Assembly: GCF_042643245.1 (NCBI RefSeq)
Contig: NZ_JBHRSK010000008.1
Location: 1-64,000, forward strand
DNA from: Acidimangrovimonas pyrenivorans
Lineage (GTDB): Bacteria > Pseudomonadota > Alphaproteobacteria > Rhodobacterales > Rhodobacteraceae
Direction: 5' to 3'
Length of the DNA stretch: 64,000 bases
This document shows positions 44,245-52,700 of this stretch, one piece after another. A program made the translations under genes and the position numbers. Numbering within the stretch: the first letter of the stretch is position 1; the number at the start of each line of letters is the position of its first letter. Under the pieces are notes generated by a model. It was given only the letters and a program-made list of their open reading frames with translations. It was not told the origin of the DNA and ran no database searches.

Positions 44245-44648
44245 CCACCGTGCACGAGATGCTGCATCCGAGGAACTGGAAGCCGGCCGTCGGCTACGCC
44301 AACGGCATCGCCGCCGAGGGGCGGATGATCTTCTGCGGCGGGCTGATCGGCTGGAACGGCCAGCAGGAATTCGAGACCGACGATTTCATCGGCCAGACCG
44401 AGCAGACCCTGCGCAACATCGTCGCCGTGCTGGCCGAGGGCGGCGCCGGGCCCGAGCATCTGGTGCGGCTGACCTGGTACGTCACCGACAAGCACGAATA
44501 CCTTGGCCGGCTGCGCGAGCTGGGCGCGGTCTACCGCGCGGTGATCGGCCGGCATTTCCCGGCCATGGCGCTGATCCAGGTGGCCGCCCTGGTCGAGGAC
44601 CGGGCCAAGGTCGAGATCGAGGCGACGGCGGTGGTGCCACACGGCTAG
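44241..44648 (+). CDS. RidA/YjgF-family enamine-imine deaminase
   Basis: A 135-residue RidA-family protein (IFCGGLIGWNGQQEFETDDF and LVRLTWYVTDKHEYLGR are family regions). RidA proteins hydrolyse enamines and imines to ketones and ammonia. Two roles fit: removal of the amino group from the 2-amino-5-oxocyclohexenecarboxyl-CoA product of the monooxygenase/reductase, or 2-aminomuconate deamination (NbaF-like) in the 3-hydroxyanthranilate route. Operon position favours the first. Only sequence context supports this choice. Confidence 0.8.
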   Translation: MTTVHEMLHPRNWKPAVGYANGIAAEGRMIFCGGLIGWNGQQEFETDDFIGQTEQTLRNIVAVLAEGGAGPEHLVRLTWYVTDKHEYLGRLRELGAVYRAVIGRHFPAMALIQVAALVEDRAKVEIEATAVVPHG

Positions 44649-44682
44649 GCGCCGGTTTTCACGCGCAAGGGGAGGAGACGCG

Positions 44683-46308
44683 ATGATCAATCTGGGAGCC
44701 TCGGCGCATGTCGACAGCTTCACCCGCGACCGGCTGCCGCCGGCGGCGGAATGGCCCGACCTGCTGCTGGACGGGTTCGAATACCCCGAGCGGCTCAATG
44801 CCGGGGTCGAGCTGACCGACGCCATGGTGGCACGCGGCTTCGGCGACCGCACCGCGCTGATCGGCAACGGCCGGCGGCGGACCTACAAGGAGCTGGCCGA
44901 CTGGTCGAACCGCATCGCCCATGCGCTGGTCGAGGATTACGGGCTCGAGCCGGGCAACCGGGTGCTGATCCGCTCGGCCAACAACCCGGCGATGGTGGCC
45001 TGCTGGCTGGCGGTGATGAAGGCGGGGGCGGTGGCGGTCAACACCATGCCGCTGCTGCGCGCCGGCGAGCTGTCGAAGATCGTCGACAAGGCCGAGGTCA
45101 GCCACGCCCTTTGCGACACGCGGCTGATGGACGAGATGATCGCCTGCGCCAAGGGCTCGGCGTTCCTGGAAACCGTGGTCGGCTTCGACGGCACCGCCAA
45201 TCACGATGCCGAGCTCGACCGGGCGGCGCTGGACAAGCCGGTCGCCTTCGACGCGGTCGAGACCGGGCGCGACGACGTGGCTCTGCTGGGCTTCACCTCG
45301 GGCACGACCGGCGAACCCAAGGCGACGATGCATTTCCACCGCGACATCCTGATCATCGCCGACGGCTACGCCAAGGAGGTGCTGAACGTCACGCCCGAGG
45401 ACGTCTTCGTCGGCTCGCCGCCGCTTGCCTTCACCTTCGGGCTGGGCGGGCTGGCCGTCTTCCCGCTGCGCTTCGGCGCCTCGGCGGCGCTGCTCGAAGC
45501 CGCGACGCCGCCGAACATGATCGAGATCATCCAGAAATATCGCGCCACGGTCTGCTTCACCGCGCCCACCGCCTATCGCGTCATGCTCAAGGCGATGGAC
45601 GAGGGCGCCGACCTGTCCAGCCTGCGCGCCGCGGTCTCGGCCGGCGAGACCCTGCCGGCGCCGGTCTACGAGGAGTGGATGGCGAAGACCGGCAAGCCGA
45701 TGCTAGACGGGATCGGCGCCACCGAGATGCTGCACATCTTCATCACCAACCGCTTCGGCGACAGCCACCCGGCCTGCACCGGCCGGCCGGTCGCCGGCTA
45801 CGAGGCCAAGATCGTCGATGACGACGGCAACGAGATGCCGCGCGGCGAGGTCGGGCGGCTGGCGGTGCGCGGGCCGACCGGCTGCCGCTACCTCGCCGAC
45901 GCGCGCCAGCGGGTCTATGTCAAGCACGGCTGGAACCTGACCGGCGACAGCTTCTTCCAGGACGCGGCGGGCTATTTCCACTTCGCCGCCCGCAGCGACG
46001 ACATGATCGTCAGCGCCGGCTACAACATCGCCGGGCCCGAGGTCGAGGCGGCGCTGCTGGCCCATGAGCACGTGCTGGAATGCGCGGTGATCGGGGCGCC
46101 GGACGAAGCGCGGGGCGAGATCGTCGAGGCGCATGTCGTGCTGGCCGAGGGCGTCGCGGCGGAGGCGCTGACGGTCAAGACGTTGCAGGATCACGTCAAG
46201 GCGGTTATCGCGCCCTACAAGTATCCGCGCCGGATCGTCTTCACCAAGGCCCTGCCGAAAACCGAGTCGGGCAAGATCCAGCGTTTCCGTCTGAGAGAGA
46301 GCGCATGA
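44683..46308 (+). CDS. abmG: 2-Aminobenzoate-CoA ligase
   Basis: A 541-residue AMP-forming aryl-CoA ligase. The nucleotide loop is FTSGTTGEPKATMHFHRD, and GATEMLHIFITNRFGD and the C-terminal hinge plus KTESGKIQRFRLRE are conserved. MHFHRD and the MLHIF segment resemble anthranilate- and benzoate-CoA ligases, and linkage to the monooxygenase/reductase supports anthranilate. It activates anthranilate with ATP and CoA. It overlaps the tryptophan dioxygenase gene by 4 nt. Confidence 0.86.
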   Translation: MINLGASAHVDSFTRDRLPPAAEWPDLLLDGFEYPERLNAGVELTDAMVARGFGDRTALIGNGRRRTYKELADWSNRIAHALVEDYGLEPGNRVLIRSANNPAMVACWLAVMKAGAVAVNTMPLLRAGELSKIVDKAEVSHALCDTRLMDEMIACAKGSAFLETVVGFDGTANHDAELDRAALDKPVAFDAVETGRDDVALLGFTSGTTGEPKATMHFHRDILIIADGYAKEVLNVTPEDVFVGSPPLAFTFGLGGLAVFPLRFGASAALLEAATPPNMIEIIQKYRATVCFTAPTAYRVMLKAMDEGADLSSLRAAVSAGETLPAPVYEEWMAKTGKPMLDGIGATEMLHIFITNRFGDSHPACTGRPVAGYEAKIVDDDGNEMPRGEVGRLAVRGPTGCRYLADARQRVYVKHGWNLTGDSFFQDAAGYFHFAARSDDMIVSAGYNIAGPEVEAALLAHEHVLECAVIGAPDEARGEIVEAHVVLAEGVAAEALTVKTLQDHVKAVIAPYKYPRRIVFTKALPKTESGKIQRFRLRESA

Positions 46309-47144
46309 CCAACACTCCCTACGATCCCGCCGCCGAAGGCGCCCAGATGACCTTCGACGGCCGCATGTCCTATGGCGACTACCTGCAGCTCGACAGCATC
46401 CTGACGGCGCAGACGCCGCTGTCGGACGCCCATGACGAGATGCTGTTCATCGTCCAGCACCAGACCTCGGAACTGTGGATGCGGCTGGCGATCCACGAGC
46501 TCAACGCCGCCCGCGACGCCATCGGGCGGGATGATTTCGCCCCCGCCTTCAAGACACTGGCCCGCGTCGCCCGGATCTTCGAGCAGCTCAACAGCGCCTG
46601 GGACGTGCTGCGGACGATGACGCCGTCCGACTACACCACCTTCCGCGAGGCGCTGGGGCAATCCTCGGGCTTCCAGTCCTGGCAGTACCGGCTGATCGAG
46701 TTCATGGTCGGCAACCGCAACCCGGCGATGATCCGGCCCCATGCCCACCGGCCCGAGATCAAGGTGCTGCTGGAAGAGGAACTACACCGCCCCTCGCTTT
46801 ACGATGTCGCGCTGGCGGCGGCGGCGCGGGCCGGGCTGGCGGTGCCGCAGGAGGTGCTGGAGCGCGATCCGGCGCAGCCCTGGCAGAACAACGCGGCGGT
46901 CGAGGCCGCCTGGGCGCAGGTCTATCGTGATCCGCAGGCGCATTGGGCGCTCTACGACCTGGCCGAGAAGCTGGTCGATTTCGAGGACTATTTCCGCCGC
47001 TGGCGTTTCAACCACGTCACCACGGTCGAGCGCGTCATCGGCTTCAAGCGCGGCACCGGCGGGACGATCGGCGTCAGCTATCTCAAGCGGATGCTGGAAA
47101 CCGAGCTGTTCCCCGAGCTGTGGCACGTCCGGACCGGGCTGTGA
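46305..47144 (+). CDS. kynA: Tryptophan 2,3-dioxygenase
   Basis: A 279-residue haem dioxygenase that opens the indole ring of L-tryptophan to N-formylkynurenine. Typical regions are MSYGDYLQLDSILTAQTPLS, EMLFIVQHQTSELWMRLAIH (distal His) and RWRFNHVTTVERVIGFKRGT with the haem-ligand His. It is the committed step of the kynurenine pathway; kynureninase is not in the window. It lies between the CoA ligase and the thioesterase with overlaps on both sides. Confidence 0.94.
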   Translation: MTNTPYDPAAEGAQMTFDGRMSYGDYLQLDSILTAQTPLSDAHDEMLFIVQHQTSELWMRLAIHELNAARDAIGRDDFAPAFKTLARVARIFEQLNSAWDVLRTMTPSDYTTFREALGQSSGFQSWQYRLIEFMVGNRNPAMIRPHAHRPEIKVLLEEELHRPSLYDVALAAAARAGLAVPQEVLERDPAQPWQNNAAVEAAWAQVYRDPQAHWALYDLAEKLVDFEDYFRRWRFNHVTTVERVIGFKRGTGGTIGVSYLKRMLETELFPELWHVRTGL

Positions 47145-47557
47145 CGGGCTTCGCCTATCCGCAGAAGGTGCTGTTCCAGCATTGCGACCCGGCCGGGATC
47201 GTCTTCTACCCGCGCTATTTCGAGATGCTGAACGCCACCGTCGAGGCCTGGTTCGAGCAGCGCCTGGGGCATTCCTTCGCCCGGCTGCATGGCGAGGTGG
47301 CGGCGGGGGTGCCGACGGCGGGGCTGGAGATCACCTTCTCCGCGCCTAGCCGGCTGGGCGATGACCTGCTCTTCACGCTGTGGCCCGAGCGCCTGGGGCG
47401 GAGCAGCGTCGGGCTGTGCTTCACCGCCGACTGCGGCGCCGAGCGGCGGCTCGAGATGCGCTCGACCCTGGTCTTCGTCGCGCTGGCCGATGGCCGGCCG
47501 CGGCCCTGGCCCGAGGCCTTGCGCAGCGCGCTCGAGCGCGAGCGGACCGCCGGGTGA
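47141..47557 (+). CDS. Acyl-CoA thioesterase (4-hydroxybenzoyl-CoA thioesterase family)
   Basis: A 138-residue hot-dog fold thioesterase with a GTG start at 47141 overlapping the tryptophan dioxygenase stop. The motif HCDPAGIVFYPRYF (Asp16) is that of the 4-hydroxybenzoyl-CoA thioesterase family. A thioesterase also occurs in the Azoarcus aminobenzoate clusters, where it probably rescues CoA from dead-end thioesters. Last gene of the island. Confidence 0.85.
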   Translation: MTGFAYPQKVLFQHCDPAGIVFYPRYFEMLNATVEAWFEQRLGHSFARLHGEVAAGVPTAGLEITFSAPSRLGDDLLFTLWPERLGRSSVGLCFTADCGAERRLEMRSTLVFVALADGRPRPWPEALRSALERERTAG

Positions 47558-47708
47558 GCCGCTGGCAGATTGGCGTCAAATCGGAAACGGATTGTTGACG
47601 GGCGACCCGGCATTGCCGGAATAGCCACATCGTTGCGCCGCATTTCGGCCCGCTTGCACACGCAGGTTGTTCCCAAGGCAGGAAACACGCCGGGAAAGGG
47701 CAGGATAC

Positions 47709-47879
47709 ATGAATATCGGACGCTATCTGCTGAGCCGCTTCGGGCTGGGACAGGCGCCCAAGGACGACCCGTTCGAGCAGCGGTTGCAGCAACTGACAGA
47801 GGCTGGCTCGTGCCGGGTCTGCCGGACCTTCGCGCTGTTCAGAAATCGACGGTCACGCCGGGCAGGCGCAGCTCGTTGA
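47709..47879 (+). CDS. Possible small protein overlapping the 3' end of mipZ
   Basis: A 56-codon frame starting MNIGRYLLSRFGLGQAPKDD after a purine-rich GGGCAGGA stretch. The first 40 residues look protein-like, but the last 14 codons run antisense through the mipZ end and are Arg-rich. A weak TTGACG-type -35 lies about 110 nt upstream. It could be a real short protein or chance; no family is recognised. Confidence 0.3.
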   Translation: MNIGRYLLSRFGLGQAPKDDPFEQRLQQLTEAGSCRVCRTFALFRNRRSRRAGAAR

Positions 47880-48648
47880 GCAGGTCGCGGACTTCCTGAC
47901 GGGCGGCGATGTTGGACAGGTTGAGGTTCTCGACCCCGACGTCGCGCAGGTCGAGCAGGGTCAGCCCGCGCGGGAACAGCTCGCGGAAGATGACGCGCTC
48001 GGAAAAACCCGGCGCGACGCGGAAGCCGATCCGCCGCGACAGGTCTTCGAGCGCCTTGCCGACCTTCTTCTTGTTGTGCATCTGCTGCGCGCCCAGACGG
48101 TTGCGCAGCACGATCCAGTCGATCGGCTTCAGCCCCGCCTGCGCCCGCAACTGGCGCGCGTTCCACACCATCTCGGCATAGATCGACGGGCCCATCACCT
48201 TGTTGGTCTGCGGGTCGATCCGCGCCAGCAGGTCGAAATCGACGAAACTGTCGTTCAGCGGCGTGATCAGCGTGTCGGCCAGAGAATGCGCCACTTGGCT
48301 CAGGCGGGTATGCGACCCGGGGCAATCGATGATGATGAAATCGGATTCCGGCTCCAGCGCGGCGACCGCGGCCGACAGCCGGTGGTCGTAGATATTCTCG
48401 TCCGGGCCGATCTGGTTGCGGTCGATCTCGGGCAGCTCGCGGTAGTCAGGGATCGGCAGCGCGATGCCGTTGTTTTCGCAATAGGCGCGGCGGTTCTCGA
48501 CATAGCGGCCGAAGCTGCGCTGGCGCAGGTCGAGATCGAGCCCGCCGACGCGATGCCCCATCCGGACCAGCGCCGAGGCCACGTGCATGCAGGTGGTCGA
48601 TTTGCCCGAACCGCCCTTTTCATTGCCGACAACGATGATATGCGCCAC
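47839..48648 (-). CDS. mipZ: Division-plane positioning ATPase MipZ
   Basis: A 269-residue ParA-superfamily ATPase with a GTG start (VAHIIVVGNEKGGSGKSTT), the deviant Walker A at residues 8-18. MipZ forms a gradient from ParB at the poles and inhibits FtsZ away from mid-cell in alphaproteobacteria that lack MinCD. The region RSFGRYVENRRAYCENNGIA and the tail are MipZ-like rather than chromosomal ParA. TTG 48672 is an alternative start but gives a non-conserved leader. Confidence 0.88.
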   Translation of the reverse strand: MAHIIVVGNEKGGSGKSTTCMHVASALVRMGHRVGGLDLDLRQRSFGRYVENRRAYCENNGIALPIPDYRELPEIDRNQIGPDENIYDHRLSAAVAALEPESDFIIIDCPGSHTRLSQVAHSLADTLITPLNDSFVDFDLLARIDPQTNKVMGPSIYAEMVWNARQLRAQAGLKPIDWIVLRNRLGAQQMHNKKKVGKALEDLSRRIGFRVAPGFSERVIFRELFPRGLTLLDLRDVGVENLNLSNIAARQEVRDLLNELRLPGVTVDF

Positions 48649-48829
48649 GGTCCTGCCCCTGCCCGATACCAAAGACGCGCCGATCCCGGCGCGCCATGAC
48701 CATATGTGGTGGGGCTACTCTTTGGAAGCGAAGCACGCAAGAGGGCCCGTCAAAATCCCCGGCCGGCGTCGCGCGGCGACAACGGATGGCCTCGGGCCTG
48801 CCCGGAGCGCGGAGCCTGGGCGATCGAGG

Positions 48830-49294
48830 TCAGGAGATCTCGGTCGCCACCCGCTTGAGCAGGTCGAGGAACAGCGCCTTGTGGTCGCCGACGATCTCGT
48901 CCAGCTTGCGGTCATGTTCCTGCGCGTGGCCCAGCATCTGGGCCAGCGTCGCCTCGCCCGCCGCGGTCAGCCGCAGGGTCATGCTGCGGCGGTCGACGGT
49001 CGAGGGCTTGCGCTCGATCAGGCCGCGGCGCTGCAGGTCCTGGATCAGCGGCGTCACCGTCGACTTGTCGCGGGCGATGGCGCGGGCCAGGTCCATCTGG
49101 GTCAGGCCGGGATTGTGCTGGATCACCATCAGCGCGGCGAAGCGGCCGGGCTTTAGCCCCTCGGCGCCGACATGGCGGGCGAAGGCCCGGAACGCGGATT
49201 CCTGGGCGTTGCGCAGGTTGAAGCCGATGAAGCCGTCGAGCGGCCCGAGATCGATCTCGCGCCCCGTCCTGCCTTTTGCATCATTCTTTGCCAT
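48830..49294 (-). CDS. MarR-family transcriptional regulator
   Basis: A 154-residue MarR protein from ATG 49294 (MAKNDAKGRTGREIDLGPLD) with the winged helix in LTQMDLARAIARDKSTVTPL and RKPSTVDRRSMTLRLTAAGE. It is transcribed leftwards and is not part of the anthranilate operon. Its upstream neighbour on the same strand is the degraded end of an SDR gene, so the partner genes it once controlled may have been lost. Confidence 0.87.
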   Translation of the reverse strand: MAKNDAKGRTGREIDLGPLDGFIGFNLRNAQESAFRAFARHVGAEGLKPGRFAALMVIQHNPGLTQMDLARAIARDKSTVTPLIQDLQRRGLIERKPSTVDRRSMTLRLTAAGEATLAQMLGHAQEHDRKLDEIVGDHKALFLDLLKRVATEIS

Positions 49295-49308
49295 CGGGTC
49301 CTCGCTCG

Positions 49309-49407
49309 TCAGGTGTTCATGCCGCCGCCGACCATGAGCATCACCCCCGCCGTATAGCCGCTTTGGTCGGGGACAAGATAGAGGACGGATCGCGCCTCTC
49401 CGGCCGC
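49309..49407 (-). pseudogene. C-terminal remnant of a short-chain dehydrogenase
   Basis: Reading leftwards, the frame ends LYLVPDQSGYTAGVMLMVGG followed by GMNT and a TGA stop. This resembles the last beta-strand and tail of SDR enzymes (x-x-SGYxTGxxLxVDGGMxx). The frame loses SDR character about 30 codons upstream, so it is a fragment. It lies 14 nt before the MarR start, suggesting a former SDR-marR operon cut by deletion. The rest of the stretch up to 49604 shows nothing recognisable. Confidence 0.45.
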
Positions 49408-49604
49408 GTGGCGGCAATGCCGAGGCAGGAGCCGGCATCCGGTTCCGTCGTCGCCGAGGCGCTGGAGCTGCCCGCCCCGATCGTCATCCTCAACGACGCC
49501 GAACGGGGCGCGGTGCGCGGCGCGCTCTTGCGGCCCTGCCCCGACGGCCCGGCATGATCCGTTCCACGCCGCCGCAGCCCCGCGACCATGTGCTCCGGCC
49601 CCGC

Positions 49605-49618
49605 TTGACCCCCATCAA
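49605..49618. promoter_or_regulatory. FNR/FnrL-type box upstream of the RTX protease
   Basis: TTGACCCCCATCAA is a perfect match to the TTGA-N6-TCAA consensus of FNR/FixK-type regulators. It is centred about 96 nt before the start codon of the large secreted protein, a possible activation position. In Rhodobacteraceae the oxygen sensor FnrL recognises such sites. Confidence 0.55.
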
Positions 49619-49707
49619 GGCGCCGCCGGGGCTTCTGTGGTCAGCTGTCCATTATTTCCCCCGTCGCCCCCCGGGGCCGCGGGGACAAGGCATTGGGGGG
49701 AAGGGCC

Positions 49708-52700
49708 ATGGATGACCTGCGTTGGGTTCTGAGCGAATCCTGGGCCGCGCCGGCGGTCGAGGGAACGGGCGAACCGGTCGATCACGTCAACGACTACACC
49801 GAGGACCGGGTACACGACGGCGAGGACGACGATCAGCGGATCGGCGGCTATCGCGATCCCAAGGTCGAAAAGGTGATCCGTGACATCGTCGAGCAGTCGA
49901 CGAAGATGACCGAGACGATGCGCAAGCTGAGCGGCGACGCGTTGTCGGCCGTGCCCTGGATCATGGGGCCCAAGATGGCCTTCTGGGTGCGGCTGACCTC
50001 GGATCTGTCCGGCCTCGCCGGCTTCGACGCGGTCAAGTATTACGATTCGGTCGGCAACGCGCTGAAGCAGGTCAATGACAGCATCGACCGCAGCCTCGCC
50101 GGCGGCGGTGGCGCGATCTCGTCGCACAAGCAGGAGGGGATCGTCGTCGATACCGGCGGCGGCAGCGGGGCCCTGGCGGCGGTGATCAGCACCACGAGCG
50201 ACCCGCTGCAGATGGACGGGGCGAAAAGCTGGGATGCCGATGGCGACGGCCGGATCGACATCACCTCGGGGCTGAGCGCCAACGAATATGTCCTGGCCGC
50301 CGATCTGGACGGCGACGGCGCCATCGACCCGGGCAGCGAGTTCCTGTCGCGCCATTTCGGCGGGCTGGAATACTGGAACGCCTTCGACGCGCTGGCCGGT
50401 TTCGACAGCAACGGCGACGGCCGGGTCGACGCGGCGGACGCGGATTTCGGCAAGCTGATGCTGGTCGGCGGCTATGACGAGGCCGGGGCGCTGACCATGG
50501 CGCCGGTCTCGGCCAGCGGCATCACCGCCTTCGTGCTGGGTGATCTCGGCCTGCCGATCGCCACCGATATCGGCATCATGAAGCCCAGCACCGACCGGGT
50601 GATGGGCGTCGAGGGGATCGACGCCACGGTGGGCGAGGTGAACCAGACCCACCTGTCCGAGGGCTATGACAGGATGCAGTCCAGCAGTGCCGCCGGCCAG
50701 ACAATCGTTGGCGGCGGCGGCAACGACCTGCTGCTGGCGCTGCATGCCGGCGTCACCCTGCGCGGCTGGGGCCGGGCCGACACTTTCGTCACCGCCTTCG
50801 CCGATACCGTGATCCAGGGCGGCGCCGGGCTGGACAGCGCGCGCTTCGCCACCGCCGACCGGGTGGTCTTCGATGCCGGTGCGGCGGGGGTGGAATTCGT
50901 CACCTCCGGCTCGGGCAACGACCTGCTGACCACCAGCGGCACCGATCCGGTGGCGCTGGACGGCGAGGCGGGCGAGGACGTGTTGCGCGGCGGCCCCGGC
51001 GCTGACGTGCTGACCGGCGGGCCCGGCTCGGACACCATCGTCGGCGGCGCCGGGCGCGATGTCGCGATCTACCGCCAGAGCGCGTCGGGCTTCACCATCA
51101 CCGCCACGCCGACCGGCTGGCAGGTGGCCGATACCGACTGGCGCGACGACTGGGAATTCGGCGACGAGGGCTTCGACCTGCTGCGCGGCGTCGAGGTGCT
51201 GCGCTTCCGCGACAAGGTCTACAGCCTGAACTACGATGCCACCGGCCTGCCGACGACCTATGTCGAGGGCGACGGGCCGAACGGGCTGGCGCCGGTGACC
51301 ACCGACGACACCTTCCTGACCACCAAGAACTCCTTCACCTTCTCGTCCGGCAGCCTGCTGGCGAACGATTCCGATCCCGAGGGCGGGCCGCTGTTCATGA
51401 AGGGCATCACCGCCTCGGCCGGACAGCTGGTGCGCAATGCCGATCTGAGCTGGACGCTGCTCCCGGCCGGGCCGGGCGACCAGACGATCGCGCTGCACTA
51501 CCGCACCGCCGATGCCAGCGACCGGGTCAGCGCCGGGACCGCCTATGTCACCTTCCGCCAACCGCTGACGGACGATTTCTTCGACAGCTCCTGGCACGTG
51601 ATGCGCGACCAGATCCGCGGCGTCTGGCCCGATTACACCGGCTCGGGTGTCCATGTCGCGCTCAACGAGGTAGGGAATTTCGATGCCACCAATCCCGAGA
51701 TCGCCGGCGCCTACCTGAACAACATCGCCGCGGCGGGGACCGAGGCGCATGGCGTCGCCGTCGCCTCGGTGCTGCTGGCCGGGCATGATGACGGCGGCGT
51801 TGTCGGCGTCGCGCCCGGGGCCGAGTTCTCGAAGTGGTTCTTCAGCGACAATATCAGCTTCGACCACGAGTTCTTCGCGCTGTGGCAGACCGATCCGGCG
51901 GGCGATGCCGATATCGTCAACAACAGTTGGACCACGCCGGCCTTCTCGAAGGGCGGGCTGTTCGAGGATTACCGGCCGATGCGGGCCGGGCTGGAGACAT
52001 ACGCCGAGGACGCGCGCGGCGGCCTGGGCGGCATCAGCGTCTTCGCCACCTACAACAACGCGCCCGGCTCGACCGACCGGATGGAGTACCAATATGTCGG
52101 TTCGGCCCGGCAGGGGATCGCGGTCAACCCGCTCGACCAGTACGGCCAGACGGCCTATGGCGCGCCGGGGGCGTCGCTGCTGATCTCGGCCTCGGGCGCC
52201 GACATGCCCACCGCCGACCTGCCCGGCCCGGCCGGCTATTCCGACGGCAGCGGCGCGACCGATGCCGACCACGCGATCCTGACCGGGTCGTCGCTGGCGA
52301 CGCCGGTGGTATCGGGCGTGGTGGCGCTGATGCTCGAGGCCAATCCGAATCTCGGTTATCGCGACGTCCAGCAGATCCTCGCCTACAGCGCGCGGATGAC
52401 CGACGCTCTCGATCCCGGCTGGCAGGTCAACGGCGCCGATGACTGGAACGGCGGCGGGCTGCATTGGAACGAGCAATACGGATTCGGCCGGATCGACGCG
52501 ATGGCGGCGGTGCGGCTGGCCGAGACCTGGCACAGGCAGCAGACGGCGGCGAACCTGCAGACCCGGGTGCTGGCCGATGACGGGGCGATGGTCTTCGCCG
52601 AGCCGGACAGCACGGCCGAGGACAGCCGGACCTTCGATCCGGCCACCCATCCCGATGGCGGCGACATCGTGGTCGATCATGCCGAGGTGACGCTGCACGG

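Noticed and set aside
49276..49557. A plus-strand frame of 93 codons between the MarR and RTX genes
   Set aside because: It begins antisense to the MarR 5' end, has no ribosome-binding site, and the translation shows no recognisable fold.
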